Positions 1 to 6,935 of a stretch of DNA of 64,000 nucleotides are shown here, piece by piece. The translations under genes and the position numbers were made by a program. A model generated the notes under the pieces. The model was not told where the DNA came from. It searched no databases and saw nothing but the letters and a program-made list of their open reading frames with translations. Within the stretch, counting starts at the first letter, position 1, and each line of letters opens with the position of its first letter. This stretch comes from Solwaraspora sp. WMMA2056 (GTDB lineage: Bacteria; Actinomycetota; Actinomycetes; Mycobacteriales; Micromonosporaceae): assembly GCF_030345095.1 (NCBI RefSeq), contig NZ_CP128360.1:4960001-5024000 (forward strand). The letters run 5' to 3'.

Positions 1-814
1 CGGCGGGCACCCCGCCGCGTACCGCCCGCAGGCAGGCCTCCATCTTCGGCACCATGCCGGCGGCGAGGGTGGGCAGCAGGCCGGCCAGGTCGTCGGCGGT
101 GATCCGGCTGATCAGGCTGGCGGTGTCGGGCCAGTCGGCGTACAGGCCGGGCACGTCGGTGAGGACGACCAGTTTGCGGGCCTCCAGCGCGATGGCCAGC
201 GCGGCGGCGGCGGTGTCGGCGTTGAGGTTGTGCAGGACGCCGTCGACGTCGGGGGCGACCGTGGAGATCACCGGAATCCGGCCGGCGGCGATGATGTCGG
301 CGACCGCCGACGGGTTGACCGTGTCGACGTCGCCGACCTGGCCGACGTCGACCGGTTCGCCGTCGACGTACGCGGGGCGGCGCACGGCGGTGAACAGGTG
401 GGCGTCCTCACCGGACAGACCGACCGCGTACGGCCCGTGCTCGTTGATCAGGCCGACGAGTTCCCGGCCGACCTGGCCGACGAGCACCATCCGGACGACG
501 TCCATCGCTTCCGGGGTGGTGACCCGCAGGCCGCCCTTGAACTCGCTGGCGATGCCGAGCCGGCGCAGCATGCTGGAGATCTGCGGCCCGCCGCCGTGCA
601 CCACGACCGGCCGGATGCCGGCGTAACGCAGAAAGACCATGTCCGCGGCGAACGCCCGCTGCAGCTGCGGGTCGATCATGGCGTTGCCGCCGTACTTGAC
701 CACGATCGTCTCGCCGTGGAAACGGGCCAGCCAGGGCAGCGCCTCGATCAGGGTGGCCGCTTTGGCCTGGGCGGCACTGAGGTCCCGGCTGAGCTGGGTG
801 TGCGGGTCGATCAT
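1..814 (-). CDS. argB: Acetylglutamate kinase, 3' end outside window
   Basis: This enzyme phosphorylates N-acetyl-L-glutamate with ATP in the second step of arginine synthesis. Reading the minus strand from an ATG at 814 gives [20 protein letters not shown], followed by the nucleotide-binding motif VVKYGGNAM and the substrate-binding motif [11 protein letters not shown] downstream stretch reads [15 protein letters not shown] and then [11 protein letters not shown], as in known ArgB proteins. About 271 codons are visible, so only a short C-terminal part is missing at the left edge. The start overlaps the argJ stop (ATGA), so translation is probably coupled. Identification is very secure from motifs and from the argC-argJ-argB order. 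Confidence 0.97.
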   Translation of the reverse strand, partial: MIDPHTQLSRDLSAAQAKAATLIEALPWLARFHGETIVVKYGGNAMIDPQLQRAFAADMVFLRYAGIRPVVVHGGGPQISSMLRRLGIASEFKGGLRVTTPEAMDVVRMVLVGQVGRELVGLINEHGPYAVGLSGEDAHLFTAVRRPAYVDGEPVDVGQVGDVDTVNPSAVADIIAAGRIPVISTVAPDVDGVLHNLNADTAAAALAIALEARKLVVLTDVPGLYADWPDTASLISRITADDLAGLLPTLAAGMVPKMEACLRAVRGGVPA

Positions 815-1980
815 GTCGAGTACGCCGAGTTCTCGTGCACGTACGCGTGGGACAGGTCGTTGGTCCAGATGGTCGCGGTGTCGGTCCCGGCGTGCAGGTC
901 GACGCGGATGTGCACCTGCCGGCCGGTTAGGTCGACCTGGTCGCGGGGCGCGGCGGCGGCCCCGTCCCGGCAGATCCACACGTCGTTGATCGCCACGTCG
1001 AGCTGGTCGGGGTCGAACGCGGCGCTGGTGGTACCGACCGCCGCGAGGATCCGCCCCCAGTTGGGGTCGTTGCCGAACAGCGCGGTCTTGACCAGGTTGT
1101 TGCGGGCCACTGCCCGGCCGACCTGCACCGCGTCGGCCTCACTGGCCGCGCCGAGCACCTCGATGGCGATCTCCTTGCTGGCCCCTTCGGCGTCGGCGAT
1201 CAGCTGCCGGGCCAGGTCGGCGCAGGCGGCGGTGACCGCGGCGGTCAGCTCCTCGACCGACGGGGTGACCCCGGAGGCGCCACTGGCCAGCAGCAGCACC
1301 GTGTCGTTGGTGGATAGGCAGCCGTCGGAGTCGATGCGGTCGAAGCTGGTCCGGCAGGCCGCATGCAGCGCGGCGTCGAGATCGGCGGCGTCGGCGAGCG
1401 CGTCGGTGGTCAGTACGCAGAGCATCGTCGCCATGGCCGGGGAGAGCATCCCCGCGCCCTTGGCCATCCCGCCGACCCGCCAACCCGCGCCGTCGATCAC
1501 CACCGTCTTCGACCGGGTGTCGGTTGTCATGATCGCCTCGGCGGCGGCCGGTCCGGCGTCGGCGGACAACGCCGCCACCGCGGCATCGACCCCGGCGAGC
1601 AGCTTGTCCATCGGCAGCCGCTCCCCGATCAGCCCGGTCGAGCAGACCGCGACCTCACCTGCCCCGACGCCCGTACCGCCTGCTTTGGTGAGCGTCGCGG
1701 CGACGTGTTCGGCGGTGGCGTGGGTGTCCTGGAAGCCGGCCGGCCCGGTGCAGGCGTTGGCCCCGCCGGAGTTGAGCACCACCGCCCGCAGCGCACCGAC
1801 GCGCAGCACCTGCCGGCTCCACCGCACCGGTGCGGCCTGCACCCGGTTGGCGGTGAAGACCCCGGCGGCGGCAGTGGCCGGCCCGTCGTTGACGACCAAC
1901 GCCACGTCGGCCGCACCGCTGGCCTTCAGCCCGGCGACCACCCCGGCCGCCCGGAACCCTTTCGGTGCCGTGACGCTCAC
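811..1980 (-). CDS. argJ: Bifunctional glutamate N-acetyltransferase/amino-acid acetyltransferase
   Basis: ArgJ moves the acetyl group from N-acetylornithine to glutamate, and in many species also uses acetyl-CoA, which makes the arginine pathway cyclic. The protein has the autoprocessing motif [14 protein letters not shown], whose Thr becomes the N-terminal nucleophile of the beta chain, and the motif [15 protein letters not shown] near the C-terminus. I chose the GTG at 1980 (VSVTAPKGF), the usual ArgJ start, over the GTG at 1989; 389 residues is normal for the family. It lies 55 nt after argC and overlaps argB by four bases, which fits one arg operon. Whether it is mono- or bifunctional cannot be read from the sequence. 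Confidence 0.96.
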   Translation of the reverse strand: MSVTAPKGFRAAGVVAGLKASGAADVALVVNDGPATAAAGVFTANRVQAAPVRWSRQVLRVGALRAVVLNSGGANACTGPAGFQDTHATAEHVAATLTKAGGTGVGAGEVAVCSTGLIGERLPMDKLLAGVDAAVAALSADAGPAAAEAIMTTDTRSKTVVIDGAGWRVGGMAKGAGMLSPAMATMLCVLTTDALADAADLDAALHAACRTSFDRIDSDGCLSTNDTVLLLASGASGVTPSVEELTAAVTAACADLARQLIADAEGASKEIAIEVLGAASEADAVQVGRAVARNNLVKTALFGNDPNWGRILAAVGTTSAAFDPDQLDVAINDVWICRDGAAAAPRDQVDLTGRQVHIRVDLHAGTDTATIWTNDLSHAYVHENSAYST

Positions 1981-2035
1981 CTGAGCCACCCTTCGTTCGC
2001 GACTGCGGGACTCCGCTGCGCTGCGTTCCTCGCGC

Positions 2036-3061
2036 TCACGGCGCGACCCCGAGCGCAGTCAGGCCGGTGGTCTCCGGCAGGCCGAGCATCAGGTTGGCGC
2101 ACTGTACGGCCTGGCCGGCGGCACCTTTGCCGAGGTTGTCGATGGCGCTTGTCACGATCACCCGTCCCGAGTCGATGTCGGTGGTCACCTGCAGGTGGCA
2201 GGCGTTGGAGCCAAGGGTCGCGGCGGTGGTCGGCCAACTGCCGGCGGGCAGCAGGTGCACGAACGGTTCGTCGGCGTACGCGGCGGTCAGCGCCTCGCGC
2301 ACGGCGGCGGCCTGGTCTCCGGCGGCGTCGGCACCGCCGGCCGGGCGGGCGGTGACCGTGGCCAGGATGCCCCGCGGCATCGGGGCCAGCACCGGAGTGA
2401 AGGAGAGGCTGGTCGCGCCGGTGGCCTGCTTGATCTCCGGGACGTGCTGATGCGCGCCGACCTTGTACGGCGACAGGCTGCCCATCACCTCGCTGGCCAG
2501 CAGGTGTGTCTTGGCGGCCCGGCCGGCGCCGGAGGTGCCGCTGGCGGCGACCACCACGACGTCGGTGGGGTCCACCGCGCCGGCGGCGATCAGCGGGGCG
2601 AGTGCCAGGGTGATGGTTACGGCGTAGCAGCCGGTGGCGGCGACCCGGTCGGCGGCGGCGATCCGGTCCCGCTGGCCGGGCAGCTCCGGCAGGCCGTACG
2701 TCCAGGCACCGGCGTGCCGGCCGCCGTAGTAGCGGTCCCAGGCGGCGGCGTCGGTCAGCCGGTGGTCGGCACCGAGGTCGACGACCTTGACCCCGGCGGG
2801 CAGGGTCGCGGCGATCGCTGCGGACTCCCCGTGCGGCAGGGCGAGGAAGACCAGGTCCGCGTCGGCGAAGCTGGTGGCGTCGGTGCCGGCGAAGGTCAGG
2901 TCGAGGCCGGCCAGATGCGGATGTACGGCGGCGACCGGCGCGCCCGCCTGACTGTGCGCCGTGGCGGCGACCAGATCCAGTTCGGGGTGCCCGGCGATCA
3001 GCCGCAGCAGTTCTCCCCCGGCGTACCCGCTCGCGCCGGCGACGGCGACCCGGATGCCCAT
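2036..3061 (-). CDS. argC: N-acetyl-gamma-glutamyl-phosphate reductase
   Basis: ArgC reduces N-acetylglutamyl phosphate to the semialdehyde with NADPH, the third step of arginine synthesis. The N-terminus is a Rossmann motif, GASGYAGGELLRL, and the catalytic Cys lies in ATGCYAVT. The length of 341 residues is normal. I prefer the ATG at 3061 because a GGAGG sits five bases upstream; a GTG two codons earlier (3067) is the alternative. This is the first gene of the argCJB operon. The 90 bases upstream hold a palindromic repeat (3122-3200), which may lie in the leader or promoter region. Confidence 0.96.
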   Translation of the reverse strand: MGIRVAVAGASGYAGGELLRLIAGHPELDLVAATAHSQAGAPVAAVHPHLAGLDLTFAGTDATSFADADLVFLALPHGESAAIAATLPAGVKVVDLGADHRLTDAAAWDRYYGGRHAGAWTYGLPELPGQRDRIAAADRVAATGCYAVTITLALAPLIAAGAVDPTDVVVVAASGTSGAGRAAKTHLLASEVMGSLSPYKVGAHQHVPEIKQATGATSLSFTPVLAPMPRGILATVTARPAGGADAAGDQAAAVREALTAAYADEPFVHLLPAGSWPTTAATLGSNACHLQVTTDIDSGRVIVTSAIDNLGKGAAGQAVQCANLMLGLPETTGLTALGVAP

Positions 3062-3121
3062 ACCCACCTCCGCATTTCTATGCAGTGGAAGGTATCAGGA
3101 TGCAGCTGCCCCGGCAAGACC

Positions 3122-3200
3122 CTCCCAAGATCCTCGCGATCTTGCAGTTGTCGATCGACAATTCCGACAAATGCTCTCGATAACTGCAAGATCGTCGCGG
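3122..3200 (+). repeat. Dispersed palindromic repeat, copy 1
   Basis: A 79-bp element whose ends form an inverted repeat: GATCTTGCAGTTGTCGA (from 3139) pairs with TCGATAACTGCAAGATC (ending 3194) with one mismatch. A second copy in inverse orientation lies at 14045-14120, with roughly 80 percent identity by eye. The copy sits between argC and the DUF427 gene, both on the minus strand. It encodes nothing obvious and resembles a REP- or MITE-like unit, but no transposase was seen with it. Confidence 0.8.
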
Positions 3201-3231
3201 ACTGAGGGGGTGGAGGAGTGACGTGCCGCTG

Positions 3232-3516
3232 TCAGTCGACGACTTCGACGTCGCGCCAGAAGGCGACCCGGTCCCGGATCATGTCAGCCGCCGGTAGCGG
3301 CTCCGGGTAGTACCAGACGGCGTCGGCGCTGCGCTGACCCTCGTGCTCCAGCGAGAAGTAGGATGCGTCGCCCTTCCACGGGCAGTGCGTGTGGGTGTCG
3401 GAGTCGCGTACCAGGTCGTCACGCAGCGACGACCTGGGGAAGTAGTGGTTTCCTTCGACGACGACCGTGTCGTCGCTCTCGGCAATCACGAGCCCGTTCC
3501 AGATGGCCTTCGGCAT
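3232..3516 (-). CDS. DUF427 domain-containing protein
   Basis: A 95-residue protein of the DUF427 (NTP_transf_9) family. Typical features are the N-terminal MPKAIWNGLVIAESDDT, the block EGNHYFPRSSL, the motif THCPWKGDASYF and the C-terminal AVWYYPEPLPAA. The biochemical role of the family is not established; the fold is a small beta-barrel and the protein is probably cytosolic. A longer reading frame begins at 3591, but the conserved family start is the ATG at 3516. It is a single gene, divergent from the cyclase-Nudix gene. Confidence 0.88.
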   Translation of the reverse strand: MPKAIWNGLVIAESDDTVVVEGNHYFPRSSLRDDLVRDSDTHTHCPWKGDASYFSLEHEGQRSADAVWYYPEPLPAADMIRDRVAFWRDVEVVD

Positions 3517-3703
3517 ACCGCCCAGCCTAACCACCACCGGTGCCGACGCGGTCGGTGTCGAGGTACGGACAGTCGATCCACAGCTGTCCATTGTCGGCTA
3601 AGGTCGACACACCGACCCTTGGACGCGAGACACCTTCAGAAGACACCCCGGCGATGCGGTATCGGCGGATGTGTCGCAGCCGGCGATCGGGACGGCTCCT
3701 GCC

Positions 3704-3709
3704 TAGCAT
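3704..3709 (+). promoter_or_regulatory. Probable -10 element of a leaderless promoter
   Basis: TAGCAT fits the actinobacterial -10 pattern TANNNT and ends seven bases before an ATG at 3717. That spacing would put the transcript 5' end on the start codon. No ribosome binding site precedes that ATG. No convincing -35 box is seen. Confidence 0.45.
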
Positions 3710-3716
3710 CGGCAGC

Positions 3717-4802
3717 ATGGACCGGGCAGATCACCAGCGGAGCCGTGCGGGACCCGACGAGGCGGTGGGAGCGCACATGGCGGAGGACCGCAGCGTCCTG
3801 GCGATCTTCGTCGACGTGCGCGGATTCACCCGGTGGTCCGAGACCAACGAGGTCTTCATCAACCTCGACCAGTTCATCGCCGGGTTCTTCACGATCCTGC
3901 GGCGACGCTTCCCCGAGACGTACAGCCTCAAGCCGCTCGGCGACGGTGCCCTGCTGATCTGCGAGATCCCGGAACGCAACAGCCCTCGTGAACTGGCGGC
4001 GATGCTCTCCCGGGTGCTGACGATCGTCAACCGCGTCGACGCCGACTTCGCCCGACACTGTGCTGAGTTCGCCAACCGGGTCGGCCACCGCACCGACCTA
4101 CGACTCGGCTGGGGCGTCGTCCGCAAGGTCATCCGCACCGGCGACGACTGGGCCGGGCACAACCTCAACAAGTGCTCCCGGCTGTGCGCCGAGGCCCGCC
4201 CGTTCGGCATCGTCATCGACCGCGACGACTTCCCCGAGCTCCCCCGCGACGTGCGCGGCATGACCAGCCAGATCCGTCGGCTACGCGGTATCGGCGAGGT
4301 GCCGGTCTGGGTGAGTCACGAGATCGCCTCGCAGTTCGTGCCGCGTGAACGGCTGCGCGAGACGCCCGAGGTGCACGTCGCCGGGATCTGTTTCACCGAG
4401 GACCACAGCGGCGGCATCCGGCTACTGCTGGCCCGTCGGTCGGCCGAGCGGGCGCTGTTTCCCGGCCTCCTGGAGGGCTGCGGAGGGCAGCTTCGCTACT
4501 CCGAGACGTTCACTGACGGCGTCCGCCGGCACTTTCAGCAGGAGATGGGCCTGGACGTCGAGGTCCGCGAGGACCTGCACTGCTTCTACACGATCCGGGA
4601 GGCCGACGTGCCGGTGATCCCGGGCATCCGGTTCCTCTGCCGCCGGGTCGGGCGCGGTGAGCCGTCCTCAGGCAATCACTCCGAGCTGCGCTGGATGAGC
4701 GAGGAGGAGTTCGCGGCGATCCCGGCCACGGAGTTCGTCGGCGGGTTGAAGGCCGAGGTGCTGGAACTGCTGGCCCGTTACCGGCAGACCCGGCAGCGGT
4801 GA
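3717..4802 (+). CDS. Class III nucleotide cyclase-like domain fused to a Nudix domain
   Basis: A 361-residue soluble protein with two domains. Residues about 20-200 match the class III adenylate/guanylate cyclase fold: FVDVRGFTRWSE carries the first metal Asp, LGDGALL the second, and GHNLNKCSRLCAEARPFG supplies the Asn and Arg that stabilise the transition state, so catalysis is plausible. Residues about 220-350 look like a Nudix hydrolase: the box runs from GGQLRYSE to RHFQQEMGL and departs from GX5EX7REUXEEXGU at two acidic positions (RE becomes RH, EE becomes QE). The start could be the leaderless ATG at 3717 or the ATG at 3777, which has GGGAG five bases upstream. Substrate and product are unknown. 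The domain pairing suggests nucleotide signalling, which is inference. Confidence 0.8.
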   Translation: MDRADHQRSRAGPDEAVGAHMAEDRSVLAIFVDVRGFTRWSETNEVFINLDQFIAGFFTILRRRFPETYSLKPLGDGALLICEIPERNSPRELAAMLSRVLTIVNRVDADFARHCAEFANRVGHRTDLRLGWGVVRKVIRTGDDWAGHNLNKCSRLCAEARPFGIVIDRDDFPELPRDVRGMTSQIRRLRGIGEVPVWVSHEIASQFVPRERLRETPEVHVAGICFTEDHSGGIRLLLARRSAERALFPGLLEGCGGQLRYSETFTDGVRRHFQQEMGLDVEVREDLHCFYTIREADVPVIPGIRFLCRRVGRGEPSSGNHSELRWMSEEEFAAIPATEFVGGLKAEVLELLARYRQTRQR

Positions 4803-4809
4803 CCTCGGG

Positions 4810-5238
4810 CTACCCGGGCGACGGCACCCCGAGCAGGACCAGCAGACCGGCGACGGCGCCCAGCAGGGCGGCGACGAAACCCAGACCCTCCCCGACGCGG
4901 CGCGCCACGGCTGAACTGCGGCCCGGCGGCAGCGCTACGGCCGACCCGCCCTGGCGGTCGCCGGCCGGGGTCCGTGGTTGCGCGCCAAGGAGCCGCTCGA
5001 TCTTGTCGAGGCGGTGCAGGTGGCAGCCGACCAGCAGACCAGGCCCCAGGTACGGGCAGTCGCCGTCGCGCCACAGCGGCTCGCCGCACCGCGCGGGAAT
5101 GGCGAGGACCGCGTACGGCAGCCCGACGGCGAGCGTGAGGAACCAGCCCCAGTCCGGCTGGCCGGTGGTGAACGCGGCCACCGCGAACACGACGATCGAC
5201 GCGCCGGCGACCAGACGTGTCGTCCGCCATTGAGGCAT
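4810..5238 (-). CDS. Small membrane protein of unknown function
   Basis: A 142-residue protein I do not recognise. A hydrophobic segment lies at residues 8-24 (LVAGASIVVFAVAAF), a second near 31-47 (WFLTLAVGLPYAVLAIP), and a third at the C-terminus (about 117-138, GFVAALLGAVAGLLVLLG). The central cytosolic or loop part contains CGEPLWRDGDCPYLGPG with two Cys, then a basic stretch HLHRLDKIERLLG. It converges on the cyclase-Nudix gene with seven bases between stops, and no terminator separates them. No ligand-binding or enzymatic motif is visible. Confidence 0.65.
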   Translation of the reverse strand: MPQWRTTRLVAGASIVVFAVAAFTTGQPDWGWFLTLAVGLPYAVLAIPARCGEPLWRDGDCPYLGPGLLVGCHLHRLDKIERLLGAQPRTPAGDRQGGSAVALPPGRSSAVARRVGEGLGFVAALLGAVAGLLVLLGVPSPG

Positions 5239-5433
5239 GCCTGCATCCTAGTCGGAGGGTCGGCCCACGTTTCGCCCACATCGGAACCGAGACCTGACCT
5301 GAAGAAGTCTCAGAGCTGGATGATCCCGACGGTGGCGGCGAGACGCGCGACGTCGGCGGGAGTGGGACCGGCTTCCGCTCCCGCGTTCCCCGCTGCGGGA
5401 GCCTGCCACAACCGCGACGCAACCACCTGGATC

Positions 5434-5481
5434 GATATATATATCTATCATTGTCAATCGGCCCGACGTCCGGTCGGGCCG
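5434..5481 (+). promoter_or_regulatory. AT-rich palindrome and stem-loop ahead of the SGNH hydrolase gene
   Basis: Two elements lie close together in the 260-bp gene-free stretch. GATATATATATC (5434-5445) is a perfect AT-only palindrome apart from its ends, and stands out in this GC-rich DNA. CGGCCCGAC (5459-5467) and GTCGGGCCG (5473-5481) form a perfect nine-bp stem with a five-base loop, ending just before the strong ribosome site AAAAGGAGG. The palindrome may be an operator or promoter core; the stem-loop may tune translation or decay. Both roles are inferred. Confidence 0.5.
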
Positions 5482-5499
5482 ACCGAAAAGGAGGTGGGC

Positions 5500-6843
5500 G
5501 TGCGTCCCAGCGACAATCACACCTACACGGCTGACTCAACCACCCCGGTCCGAGGTACCCGATCAGCGGGGCGGGCGGCGGCGTTCAGCGGTGGCTCAGT
5601 CCTGGCGGTCACGATCGCGGCCGCGCTCGCCGCGACCGTCGGCGCGGCCGCACCCTCAGGGCCCTCGGCACACGCCCGACCGGCGGGCACCGACGGGCGC
5701 GGCGCGACATGGGTCGCCGCCTGGGCGCCGAGCCCGGTCGAGGGCAGCACGATTCCCTGGTCGGACTGCCCGGCCGGGGACGGGCTGGCCGACCAGACCA
5801 TCCGCAACGTCGCCTTCGTCAGCGCCGGCGGCACGGCGGTGCGGGTACGGGTCACCAACACGTTCGGCACCCGGGCACTGAAGGTCGGCCGGGCGTCGGT
5901 CGCCGTCCAACGCGACGGTGCGACCGCTGTCGCCGGCTCGATGCGGGAGCTGACCTTCGGCGGGCAGCGGGAGGTCACCGTGGCCGCCGGCGGGCGGGCA
6001 CTCAGCGACCCGGTGCCGTTGCGGGTCGCCGCACTCAGCACCCTGCTGGTCAGCGTCTACGTACCGGAGCCGACCGGGCCGGTGACCAACCATCCGTTCA
6101 CCGCCCAGGGCAACCACCTCGCGGCCGGTGACCGGGCGACCGCACCGACCGCCGACGGGTACGCCGACACGCCGTGCTGGATGCTGGTCGACGGAATCGA
6201 CATACAGGCGGGCCCCAGGGTCGTCGGCAGCGTCGTCGCGCTGGGCGACTCGATCACCGACACCGCCAGCACCACCGGCAACGCCAACCAACGCTGGCCG
6301 GACCATCTCGCCCGCCGGCTGCACGACCGCCCCGGACCCACCCTGTCCGTGGTGAACGCCGGGCTCGGTGGCAACCGGCTGCTCGCCCCGCGCGACGGCG
6401 AACCGTACTGGGGTGTGCCTGCGCTGGCCCGCCTGGAACGCGACGTCTACGCCCAGACCGGGGTACGGGCGGTGATCCTCCTGGAGGGCACCAACGACAT
6501 CGGCTACAGCACCCCGGCCGCCGACATCATCGCCGGCTATCAGCAGGTCATCGTGCAGACCCGGGCACAGGGGCTGCCGATCTTCGGTGGCACCGTGCCG
6601 CCGTTCGGCGGCTCGTTCCTGGACACTCCTGAGCGGCAGGAGATCTGGCACGACGTCAACCACTGGATTCGGACCAGCGGCGCGTTCGACGGGGTTATCG
6701 ACTTCGCGGCGGCGCTGGCCGACCCGACCGATCCGAACCGGCTGGCGGCCACCTACGACAGCGGCGACCACCTGCACCCCAACGACGCCGGCTGCGCCGC
6801 GATGGCCGACGCCGTCGACCTCGCCGCCCTGCTGCGCCGCTGA
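5500..6843 (+). CDS. Secreted SGNH/GDSL-family hydrolase
   Basis: A serine esterase or lipase of the SGNH family, probably exported. The start is the GTG at 5500, chosen because AAAAGGAGGTGG lies directly upstream. Residues about 30-60 form a signal peptide (SVLAVTIAAALAATVGAAA). The catalytic blocks are block I VALGDSITD (Ser near residue 251), block II GLGGNRLL, block III LLEGTNDIG and block V DHLHPND (Asp near 423, His near 426). The N-terminal half (about 65-235) is a beta-rich region seen in this actinobacterial subfamily. Length is 447 residues. The natural substrate is unknown; carbohydrate esters or lipids are possible. The gene converges on pheT across a strong hairpin. Confidence 0.9.
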   Translation: MRPSDNHTYTADSTTPVRGTRSAGRAAAFSGGSVLAVTIAAALAATVGAAAPSGPSAHARPAGTDGRGATWVAAWAPSPVEGSTIPWSDCPAGDGLADQTIRNVAFVSAGGTAVRVRVTNTFGTRALKVGRASVAVQRDGATAVAGSMRELTFGGQREVTVAAGGRALSDPVPLRVAALSTLLVSVYVPEPTGPVTNHPFTAQGNHLAAGDRATAPTADGYADTPCWMLVDGIDIQAGPRVVGSVVALGDSITDTASTTGNANQRWPDHLARRLHDRPGPTLSVVNAGLGGNRLLAPRDGEPYWGVPALARLERDVYAQTGVRAVILLEGTNDIGYSTPAADIIAGYQQVIVQTRAQGLPIFGGTVPPFGGSFLDTPERQEIWHDVNHWIRTSGAFDGVIDFAAALADPTDPNRLAATYDSGDHLHPNDAGCAAMADAVDLAALLRR

Positions 6844-6863
6844 CCACGGTCGCTGGCAGTCCA

Positions 6864-6908
6864 GTCTGCCCGTGGTCCCGGCCTGGTCCGCCGCGACCAC
6901 GGGCAGAC
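6864..6908. terminator. Bidirectional hairpin terminator between the SGNH gene and pheT
   Basis: GTCTGCCCGTGGTC (6864-6877) and GACCACGGGCAGAC (6895-6908) form a perfect 14-bp stem with a 17-base loop, placed exactly between two convergent genes. There is no U-tract, which is common for actinobacterial terminators. Confidence 0.8.
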
Positions 6909-6935
6909 CGGGCCGGGACTCCGGCGTCGGTACGG

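Noticed and set aside
3717-5238. A Pycsar-like anti-phage pair made of the cyclase-Nudix gene and the adjacent small membrane protein.
   Set aside because: The genes converge rather than form an operon, the membrane protein has no cyclic nucleotide-binding domain, and the cyclase has a Nudix domain not typical of Pycsar.
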